Source: an uncultured Rhodospirillales bacterium (GTDB lineage Bacteria; Pseudomonadota; Alphaproteobacteria; Rhodospirillales; Defluviicoccaceae). Taken from it: DNA of 11,563 nt. Made by a program: the position numbers and the translations under genes. Shown in pieces: positions 6,405 through 11,563 of this stretch; within the stretch, counting starts at the first letter, position 1, and every line of letters begins with the position of its first letter. Under the pieces are notes generated by a model that was not told the origin of the DNA, searched no databases, and worked only from the letters and a program-made list of their open reading frames with translations. Where the stretch lies: NCBI GenBank assembly GCA_937127205.1, contig CAKZLS010000337.1, forward strand, positions 1-11,563. The letters run 5' to 3'.

Positions 6405-7560
6405 AAGACCGGTCTCGGCGGATGCCGATTGCCGCGCCGGTAAAGGTTTGATTCAAATGCATCGCCTGGAATTCCTCGCCATAAGATCCAAATCCGATAA
6501 CGTTGTTCTCCACCATGATTCGGCTGGCCTGGCTCTTCAGTTGCTTCTTTTCGATCTCCAGTATTCTCAAGACGCATTCACAGCCGATGACGAGCTGGGT
6601 GGGCCCGATCTCTTGGTGAATTTTATCGAAGGTGTCGCTCAGGTTGGAAATGATGTCGGTACCCTCCGAAAGCGTGAGCACAACCCCCTTATCCACGGCG
6701 CAAAAGAACGTCAGGCTGCCATCCTCGTTCACGTTGCGAATTGAGCGTGTGTAGTAGCGGCCGCCGACCTTAACCACGACCGGGTGCATGGCGAAAATCA
6801 TCGGCGTCAGGTCGTCCGGGCTCAGTCCGACCAATCGCGCGTACTCGGGGCCGGACGGTTCCGCATTGATTTCGGTGACGACCCGGCTGGCGGAATCCGC
6901 TTCGGTGATGACCATTTTGGTGTCCGATGGGATGAAATGATCCGTCGTAAACAGTTTGAAGGGGTGGATTGTCCGCACCAGGGTGAGGACCGCCATGTCG
7001 GATCGAAACGCGCCATCGAAATACACGTGGGTTTTTGTGAAATGCGAATTGCTCCCCGAGGAGGCGCCGAACAAGGGTATTTCGCCGAGGGCGGAATAGA
7101 GTGCGCTGACGACGATCTCTTCGCACTGGCAAAGGCCGTCGATCATGAGGAAGGCGAAGGTGTCCCCCGGCTCGGCACTCGGTGAGATCCGGTCCAGTTG
7201 GTCCCGCAGTTCGTTGGCGATGCGATTCCCATCGGAAATCGAAAATGAATTGACCTGAAAAATCGGCGCCGAAGCGGTCCGGAAGTCGGGTTCCGCCAAA
7301 GTAAAACCGGTGATGGCGCCATCGACGTAACCGGCCGGCGTGATTTCGCCGGCGCTCGTGCATCCGATCAGGGGCATGCCGCGAGCGCGTTCCGAGAGCG
7401 CTCGCTCCAACTGCTTTAGATCATAGCCGGCCGAGCAGAAAAACACGCCGAGCGAAGCGTCCGGCTGGTCTATCTGATCAAACAGTTGCTCGACGGCACG
7501 CGCGGGGTCTTGTCTCTCCGACGATCCCTTGCGCACGCCACCATTCGCTTTGACCGACAT
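6403..7560 (-). CDS. FIST-domain sensor protein, NosP-like (candidate nitric-oxide-binding hemoprotein)
   Basis: FIST-domain proteins are cytoplasmic sensors; one subgroup, NosP, binds heme and nitric oxide and controls the autophosphorylation of its neighbouring kinase NahK. The 385-residue product shows FIST N hallmarks (MPLIGCTSAGEITPAGYVDG and IPLFGASSGSNSHF) and the FIST C hallmark at its end (NNVIGFGSYGEEF, then HLNQTFTGAAIG). I chose ATG 7560 because it alone has a G-rich GGGGGAG before it, although spacing is tight. The frame extends to ATG 7590, which would add ten residues (MTRMRPCGGE) with no ribosome site. It is immediately followed by a NahK-like kinase. The NosP assignment rests on domain plus neighbour; heme binding cannot be read from sequence, and other FIST proteins may sense amino acids or other small ligands. 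Confidence 0.9.
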   Translation of the reverse strand: MSVKANGGVRKGSSERQDPARAVEQLFDQIDQPDASLGVFFCSAGYDLKQLERALSERARGMPLIGCTSAGEITPAGYVDGAITGFTLAEPDFRTASAPIFQVNSFSISDGNRIANELRDQLDRISPSAEPGDTFAFLMIDGLCQCEEIVVSALYSALGEIPLFGASSGSNSHFTKTHVYFDGAFRSDMAVLTLVRTIHPFKLFTTDHFIPSDTKMVITEADSASRVVTEINAEPSGPEYARLVGLSPDDLTPMIFAMHPVVVKVGGRYYTRSIRNVNEDGSLTFFCAVDKGVVLTLSEGTDIISNLSDTFDKIHQEIGPTQLVIGCECVLRILEIEKKQLKSQASRIMVENNVIGFGSYGEEFQAMHLNQTFTGAAIGIRRDRS

Positions 7561-7612
7561 CTCTCCCCCGCAAGGCCGCATGCGTGTCATGCTTGGGAGG
7601 CCGCGATCTTCT

Positions 7613-7632
7613 GATCATTGAGAACAATGAAC
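7613..7632. repeat. Inverted repeat upstream of the FIST gene, possible operator
   Basis: TCATTG (7615-7620), AGAA, CAATGA (7625-7630) form a perfect 6-bp inverted repeat with a 4-base spacer, extendable to 8-bp arms with one mismatch (7613-7620 and 7625-7632). It lies 55 bases upstream of the chosen start, in the only sizeable gap before the operon. The form, two short arms about 4 bases apart, resembles sites for CRP/FNR-family dimers, but the bases do not match the FNR consensus TTGAT-N4-ATCAA. It could also form a leader hairpin. Confidence 0.45.
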
Positions 7633-7654
7633 CGTCGCAATTCTCCCGCAACCG

Positions 7655-7683
7655 ATCTTACCCGTTTCTTCGCGCACATTCCA
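7655..7683 (-). promoter_or_regulatory. Weak candidate promoter of the FIST-kinase operon
   Basis: On the minus strand TGGAAT (7683-7678), 17 bases, TAAGAT (7660-7655) give a poor -35 and a moderate -10. Transcription from here would place the inverted repeat at 7613-7632 in the leader. This is a low-confidence guess. Confidence 0.2.
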
Positions 7684-7713
7684 CTATGTGAACTTTCCGC
7701 GACCGAATCAGTC

Positions 7714-7725
7714 CCTTGGCCAAGG
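7714..7725. repeat. 12-bp perfect palindrome between glycosyltransferase and FIST genes
   Basis: CCTTGGCCAAGG is self-complementary and lies 22 bases beyond the glycosyltransferase stop. No T-run follows on either strand, so it is not a normal intrinsic terminator, and there is no loop. It may be a protein site or chance. No other terminator is visible in the 7561-7747 gap. Confidence 0.3.
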
Positions 7726-7747
7726 TCAAACTCCGGTCCCCGGTCCG

Positions 7748-8968
7748 CTACCGGCGTTGAATGGTGCCGAGGAGTGCCAGGTATTCCAGCGCCAGTTTGC
7801 GGCGATCGAAGTGCTTTCGCACATACACCGGGCCATTCTCGGCCATTCGTGCATAGAAAGCGTGATCGGACGCCATCCTTTGGAGTTCGCGGGCAAGGGC
7901 GCCGGCGTCCTCCGGTTCGATACCGACACCGGCCTCCGCTTGTTCGACGATACTCCGGCTTTCTCCCAGGACACCTAATACTATGGGCTTTCCCATGGCC
8001 ATCGACTCGAAGATCTTCGATGGAATGACGGTGGTGAAGAGGTCCAGCTTGCGCAGCACGACAAGACTGACGTCGGCGATCGACCAGATACGGGGCATGG
8101 CGTCTTTCGGCTGCTGACCGAGCATGATGACGTTAGTCAAACCCAAGGCATCACGTTTTTCCTCCAGGCGCCGTTTTTCCGAGCCCTCCCCCACCAGCAG
8201 AAAAACCACGTTTGACCCCTGGTCCAGTCGCTGGGCCGCGTCGAGGATAGTGTCGAGGCCGTGGGCCATGCCGTGGGTGCCCACATACGCCGCCACGAAC
8301 TTGCCGTCGACGCCCAACTGTTCGGCAAACTCTTCGTCCCGCGGGATTTCGGAAAACAGCGATAGATCCACACCGTTCTTGATGACGGTGACCTTGCCGT
8401 CACCGCCGCGGGCCTCGATGTGGGGCTTGAAGGCGTCGGTGACCGAGACGATGGCGTCCGCCTTGCGGTAGGCAAACGCTTCGAGCCCCTCCAACAGCCG
8501 GATCGCCAGGGGATTGGAAATGGCACCGACGCTCAGGATGGACTCCGGCCACAGATCGCGAATTTCCAGGACCCACGAGGCCCGCTTCAGGCGGCTCACG
8601 GCATATCCGGCAAGCCCTGCAAAGAATTGCGGCGATGTGGAAACGACCCTATCGTAGCGCGGCAGGAACGGTGCCGCCAGCACCGACATGATGAAGAAGA
8701 TGATGAAATTGAATGTCCGCTTGATGATTCCTTCGTTGGCGGTCACGTAGGTGAGCACACGGACAACCCGAATTCCGTCCATCTGTTCGGTTTGAAACAG
8801 CCGATTGCGGTATCCCGGATAAACCTCGCCCCTCGGATGATTGGGCGTGTTGGTGACCACCGTAACGTCGTGGCCCTCGCGAACCCACTCCCGGCAGTGA
8901 TCGAATGTCCGCGAAGCCGGCGCATTGACCTCCGGCGGGAAATAGTGCGTCAGAAAGAGAATTTTCAC
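7748..8968 (-). CDS. GT4-family glycosyltransferase, WbuB-like (exopolysaccharide/O-antigen)
   Basis: This is a GT-B fold glycosyltransferase that would transfer a nucleotide-activated sugar to a lipid-linked glycan at the inner membrane. The chosen start is GTG 8968-8966, which overlaps the stop of the upstream heparinase-family gene (GTGA) and gives 406 residues beginning (M)KILFLTHYFPPEVNAPASR, the classic opening of WbuB/WcaI-type GT4 enzymes. A longer frame to 9070 would overlap the neighbour by over 100 bases and adds no conserved sequence. Further features are LEIRDLWPESILSVGAI (134-150), a hydrophobic patch at 87-104 (membrane association), VIKNGVDLSLF (195-205), YVGTHGMAHGLD, and the C-terminal nucleotide-sugar motif PSKIFESMAMGKPIV (316-330) with E321. 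Donor and acceptor sugars cannot be predicted. WbuB homologues act on N-acetyl-L-fucosamine, but the family is broad. Confidence 0.9.
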   Translation of the reverse strand: MKILFLTHYFPPEVNAPASRTFDHCREWVREGHDVTVVTNTPNHPRGEVYPGYRNRLFQTEQMDGIRVVRVLTYVTANEGIIKRTFNFIIFFIMSVLAAPFLPRYDRVVSTSPQFFAGLAGYAVSRLKRASWVLEIRDLWPESILSVGAISNPLAIRLLEGLEAFAYRKADAIVSVTDAFKPHIEARGGDGKVTVIKNGVDLSLFSEIPRDEEFAEQLGVDGKFVAAYVGTHGMAHGLDTILDAAQRLDQGSNVVFLLVGEGSEKRRLEEKRDALGLTNVIMLGQQPKDAMPRIWSIADVSLVVLRKLDLFTTVIPSKIFESMAMGKPIVLGVLGESRSIVEQAEAGVGIEPEDAGALARELQRMASDHAFYARMAENGPVYVRKHFDRRKLALEYLALLGTIQRR

Positions 8969-10644
8969 AATGGGATCTTCACGAGGGAAAAGGACATATC
9001 GAACGGCAGAACCGCCTGTTTTCTCATCACGAGAACGGTGTTCGGCAGGTGAACCCCGAAACGCGGGCAATAGACGCTTTCTTGTGTTTCGCAGGAGATC
9101 GAACCGCCGGGCACAATGTCCATGATTGGACGGCCGTTGCTTTCCGTCACCTGGAAGCGACCGTCAAGGCGCTTCGTGCTCAAGTCGGGATGAAGATGCA
9201 CATAGCTCTCGGCTTGGATCTCACCGCTGCCCGAAAGGCGGTCCGTGACCTCGTAAACGCCGGTAGGCGGGCGAACCAGCACCTGACGCTCGTGAATGAT
9301 ACGTTGCGGCAGGTTTCGATAGCCGTCATGCGACCCAGTAAAGGCAATCACCCCGGCACGTCGCCGCTTGAGGCGCGCATCCATCGGCCGCGCCCGTCGA
9401 CCGACACGGAAAGTGCCCCATAGTTCCGATTGATCGATATCGTTGATCCGCACGGTGTTGTGGGCAGCCGTGGAGCGAACGTAGGGACGCAGGCTGTCGT
9501 CGTCATATCCCGACACGCCGGTATCCACGATCACCCGCCGTCCGTCGAGGCTCAACTCGAAACTTAGCGTGTCGCAATGCGCGTGGCCGGGCTGATAGTC
9601 CGGGCCGACGGGACCGCAGTCGATCAAGATAAAGTCACGGTCCGTCCGGTAGCCGTAGTAACCGCTGTCCGGCTTATCGATGAGTGTATGTTCATCGTCC
9701 GCGGATACCGCTTCTGCCTTAAGAACCTCATGGCCATACTTCCGAAGGGAGGCCGGATGAACGGCGATGCCCAGGGCGGCATCGTTGAACAGCGGGATGT
9801 CACCATCCGGGTGCAAAATATCCCTGAGGAACGCGAGCGCATGGGCAGCTTGTTCCTTGATCCCCGCCAAGCCCGCCAAGCGCCCGTCAAGACCGCTGCT
9901 TGTCAAAATGTTCACAACGTCCAGGACATCCTGGGCAACGATGCAGTGATACATCGGGCTGCGCTCAAAATGGCCGCCATCGGACAGGATCTGTTCGGGA
10001 ACTTCTTCGCTAAGGATCGCCAGGCCCCGATCGAGCCAGGCGTCCGCCTGCGTCCCTGCGAAGAATGCACCGGCAAAAACGAGCGCGACGGCGTTCTTTA
10101 GGTAGTGGTTCGCCAGAATGTGATATTCGATATGCCGTTCCAGCCACGCCGCCTGGACATACAGGCTCGACAGCCAGTCTTCTTTGAGGGGACGCGTGTC
10201 TTGCGAGCGCAGGAAATAGTCGATCCAGTTCACGATGCGCAGAGAGACGGTGTAGGGCTCCCAGGCATCGATCGTGCCGGGCGGATTGTTTGCGATCCAG
10301 TCCTCGATAAGGTGGTCGCGCGCGTGCATCGACCGTGTCTCGTCGAGCAGATAGTCGAAATAGTGTAAATTGTAGCGCCACAGTCTCGACATATCGGCGC
10401 AGTGCCAGTCTAGGGCATCCGGGTCGAGAGTCCGGGGAGTGTCGAGAAACACAAATCCGAAATCACCGGAAGCGGAAACGCACGCGGTGGGACGGGTGAC
10501 CAGGCGAACCCCGGGCCGCTGTTCCACGTCAGCGGGGTTATCGAGCCGGGTCTCCGTCCGCTGCAGCGCGCGCCGATAAACATAGCAGGCGGCCTGCTTG
10601 ATCCTGAGGTATCGAACGGTTCGAAAAAGACGACCGATATTCAT
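8965..10644 (-). CDS. Heparinase II/III-family protein of a polysaccharide cluster
   Basis: This 559-residue protein is of the heparinase II/III superfamily of polysaccharide lyases. An N-terminal alpha-helical toroid region (about 80-320) contains RYNLHYFDYL (90-99), DAWEPYTVSLRIVNWIDYF (126-144), NHYLKNAVALVFAG, and GGHFERSPMYH (223-233). A C-terminal beta-rich Hepar_II_III domain (about 325-530) contains PGHAHCDTLSFEL (352-364) with H354, H356 and D358, VIVDTGVSGY, and STAAHNTVRIN (391-401). These histidines and Y232 are plausible catalytic or metal-binding residues, by analogy. The N-terminus (MNIGRLFRTVRYLRIKQ) is basic and lacks a clear signal peptide, which is odd for a lyase of exported glycan, though such proteins are common in exopolysaccharide clusters. 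It is the first gene of an operon with the GT4 gene. No good Shine-Dalgarno precedes ATG 10644. Substrate unknown. Confidence 0.88.
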   Translation of the reverse strand: MNIGRLFRTVRYLRIKQAACYVYRRALQRTETRLDNPADVEQRPGVRLVTRPTACVSASGDFGFVFLDTPRTLDPDALDWHCADMSRLWRYNLHYFDYLLDETRSMHARDHLIEDWIANNPPGTIDAWEPYTVSLRIVNWIDYFLRSQDTRPLKEDWLSSLYVQAAWLERHIEYHILANHYLKNAVALVFAGAFFAGTQADAWLDRGLAILSEEVPEQILSDGGHFERSPMYHCIVAQDVLDVVNILTSSGLDGRLAGLAGIKEQAAHALAFLRDILHPDGDIPLFNDAALGIAVHPASLRKYGHEVLKAEAVSADDEHTLIDKPDSGYYGYRTDRDFILIDCGPVGPDYQPGHAHCDTLSFELSLDGRRVIVDTGVSGYDDDSLRPYVRSTAAHNTVRINDIDQSELWGTFRVGRRARPMDARLKRRRAGVIAFTGSHDGYRNLPQRIIHERQVLVRPPTGVYEVTDRLSGSGEIQAESYVHLHPDLSTKRLDGRFQVTESNGRPIMDIVPGGSISCETQESVYCPRFGVHLPNTVLVMRKQAVLPFDMSFSLVKIPL

Positions 10645-10705
10645 GAAGCAAGGGCGCTTTCGGATTGTCTATCGGAACGCAAATCCGATCCTGGGTTTCT
10701 GAGGC

Positions 10706-10732
10706 GGGTATCCGGAAAAGAGTCGGATACCC
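10706..10732. repeat. Perfect 9-bp inverted repeat in the divergent promoter region
   Basis: GGGTATCCG (10706-10714) and CGGATACCC (10724-10732) flank a 9-base spacer, GAAAAGAGT. No T-run follows in either direction, which argues against a terminator. It lies 62-88 bases upstream of the heparinase-family ATG, within that gene's probable leader or promoter, so it may be an operator or a leader hairpin. Confidence 0.6.
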
Positions 10733-10741
10733 CAAACGGGC

Positions 10742-10770
10742 AATATATCATTTTGCCGCCTGATAGACAG
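10742..10770 (-). promoter_or_regulatory. Candidate promoter toward the heparinase-family/GT4 operon
   Basis: On the minus strand TATATT (10747-10742) matches the -10 consensus at five of six bases. The hexamer 17 bases upstream, CTGTCT (10770-10765), is a poor -35 and overlaps the GATAGACA element, as expected if an activator or repressor binds there. Confidence 0.35.
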
Positions 10771-10782
10771 TTAACGTACAAT
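10753..10782 (+). promoter_or_regulatory. Candidate sigma-70 promoter of the zinc-type dehydrogenase gene
   Basis: TTGCCG (10753-10758), 18 bases, TACAAT (10777-10782) match the -35 and -10 consensus at four and five of six bases. The start codon at 10864 would leave a leader of about 75 bases. The GATAGACA element (10762-10769) lies within the spacer, so a bound repressor there would block this promoter and the opposing one together. Confidence 0.45.
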
Positions 10783-10863
10783 CCTTAACCATTTATTGCG
10801 GGCACTGCGTACAAAATCGCTTGCGTGGCCACGTCCGCATTCTCAATCAATTCATTAGGTCCC

Positions 10864-11563
10864 ATGAAACAAATCACTCAGCACTACCGCACAGGCGAAC
10901 TCTCACTCAAGGATCTCCCGGCCCCGGCGCCGCGCTCTGGCGGGGTGGTCGTTGCCACTCGCGCGTCCCTGGTCAGCGCCGGCACGGAAAAGCTCATGAC
11001 CGATCTGGCGAAGGCCAGTCTGGCCGGCAAGGCCATGGCGCGGCCGGACCTGGTTCGCCAAGTGTTGGACAAGGCCAAGCGCGAGGGGGTCGTCAGCACC
11101 ATCGAGACCGTGCGCTCGAAGCTCGATAACCCGGTTTCGCTGGGCTACAGCTGCGCCGGAACCGTTACCGAAGTGGGCGCCCATGTGCAGGGGCCGAAAG
11201 TCGGCGACCGGGTCGCCTGCGCCGGCGCGGGATACGCTAGCCACGCCGAGTACAACTACATTCCGAAGAACCTCTGTGTGCCCGTACCCGAGGGCGTGGA
11301 CGACGAAAGCGCGTCCTTCGTCACCGTCGGCGCCATCGCGCTTCAAGGCGTGCGCCAGGCCGAGCCCACGTTGGGCGAGCGCGTCGTGGTCATGGGGCTC
11401 GGGCTGCTGGGCCAACTCACGGTCCAGTTGCTCAAGGCCAATGGATGCCGGGTGCTGGGGTTCGATCCCATCGCATCGAAGTGCGACCTCGCTCTGACGT
11501 TGGGTGCGGATGCGGCCTGCAGCACGGGTCTCATCGAGGCCGCGGAGGCGTTCACCGAGGGTC
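10864..11563 (+). CDS. Zinc-type alcohol dehydrogenase-like protein, N-terminal part (likely bi-domain oxidoreductase); cut by window edge
   Basis: The frame from ATG 10864 stays open to the right edge, giving 233 residues beginning MKQITQHYRTGELSLKDLPA. AGGT (10857-10860) is a weak ribosome site. It shows a GroES-like N-terminal domain of the medium-chain dehydrogenase family (SLVSAGTEKLM, then LGYSCAGTVTEVG and VGDRVACAGAGYASHAEY) followed by a nucleotide-binding Rossmann segment (GERVVVMGLGLLGQL with GxGxxG, then FDP at the expected acidic position). The long insertion after SAGTEKLM (AKASLAGKAMARPDLVRQVL) is typical of polysaccharide-cluster bi-domain proteins that carry a Gfo/Idh oxidoreductase domain after the dehydrogenase domain. 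The C-terminal half lies outside, so fusion is only inferred. The usual catalytic zinc cysteine is not obvious. It probably modifies a nucleotide sugar. Confidence 0.85.
   Translation, partial: MKQITQHYRTGELSLKDLPAPAPRSGGVVVATRASLVSAGTEKLMTDLAKASLAGKAMARPDLVRQVLDKAKREGVVSTIETVRSKLDNPVSLGYSCAGTVTEVGAHVQGPKVGDRVACAGAGYASHAEYNYIPKNLCVPVPEGVDDESASFVTVGAIALQGVRQAEPTLGERVVVMGLGLLGQLTVQLLKANGCRVLGFDPIASKCDLALTLGADAACSTGLIEAAEAFTEG

Larger units (their letters stand above)
10645..10863. promoter_or_regulatory. Divergent regulatory region with nested inverted repeats
   Basis: This 219-base gap separates two divergent polysaccharide genes. It is more AT-rich than its surroundings. It contains a perfect 9-bp inverted repeat (10706-10732), an 8-bp pair TGTCTATC/GATAGACA 88 bases apart (10666-10673 and 10762-10769), a 7-bp pair TCGGATT/AATCCGA (10660-10666 and 10682-10688), and candidate promoters in both directions. 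I see no coding potential in it. Confidence 0.6.

Noticed and set aside
5530..6744. 404-codon + frame opposite the hybrid kinase and FIST gene
   Set aside because: It is antisense to conserved PAS and FIST domains, has no recognisable motif and bridges two genes on the other strand.
7714..7725. Palindrome CCTTGGCCAAGG as a transcription terminator
   Set aside because: It has no loop and no following T-run on either strand; kept only as a repeat.
8420..9052. 210-codon + frame opposite the glycosyltransferase
   Set aside because: Antisense of a conserved GT4 gene; no ribosome site or domain.
8968..9070. Upstream extension of the glycosyltransferase to an ATG at 9070
   Set aside because: It would overlap the heparinase-family gene by about 100 bases and add residues with no family similarity; GTG 8968 gives the standard N-terminus.
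1..11563. CRISPR array, tRNA, insertion sequence or phage genes
   Set aside because: No regularly spaced direct repeats, clover-leaf-like sequence, transposase or integrase motif was seen on either strand.

Overview
The window is a high-GC (roughly 60 % or more), densely packed chromosomal segment. It probably comes from a proteobacterium. That placement rests on the pqqABCDE order, a NosP/NahK-type nitric-oxide sensing pair of the kind studied in Pseudomonas and other Gammaproteobacteria, and Gram-negative style exopolysaccharide genes. I cannot name a genus from sequence alone.

Layout: (1) Positions 1-160 hold the pqqA upstream region and a possible leftward ORF running off the edge. (2) Positions 161-3387 carry a complete pyrroloquinoline quinone (PQQ) operon on the + strand: pqqA (26-residue precursor peptide), pqqB, pqqC, pqqD and pqqE. 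The last four are chained by 4-base start/stop overlaps. A strong hairpin separates pqqA from pqqB. (3) Positions 3409-4074 carry a LuxR/NarL-type response regulator on the same strand, 21 bases after pqqE. (4) Positions 4102-7560, on the - strand and convergent with the regulator, hold a FIST-domain protein (NosP-like) followed by a PAS-PAS-HisKA-HATPase-REC hybrid kinase (NahK/ErcS'-like). (5) Positions 7748-10644, also on the - strand, hold a heparinase II/III-family protein and an overlapping WbuB-like GT4 glycosyltransferase. (6) Position 10864 to the edge, on the + strand and divergent from region 5, is the N-terminal part of a zinc-type dehydrogenase that resembles the bi-domain oxidoreductases of polysaccharide clusters.

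How it fits together: PqqA is the ribosomal Glu/Tyr substrate. PqqD presents it to the radical-SAM enzyme PqqE for Glu-Tyr crosslinking. PqqB hydroxylates the tyrosine-derived ring and PqqC performs the final ring closure and oxidation. No PqqF/G protease is in the window. The regulator and the NosP/NahK pair recall the Pseudomonas aeruginosa 'er' region (ErbR, ErcS'/NahK, NosP), which lies near pqq and controls PQQ-dependent alcohol oxidation and NO-responsive biofilm behaviour. Here this control module sits directly between PQQ synthesis and an exopolysaccharide locus.

I found no tRNA, rRNA, CRISPR array, insertion sequence or phage gene. The most notable non-coding structures are the pqqA-pqqB hairpin, an inverted repeat before the nosP-like gene, and nested inverted repeats in the divergent promoter region at 10645-10863. 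Everything coding belongs to known families; the possible novelty lies in the gene combination and the regulatory structures.
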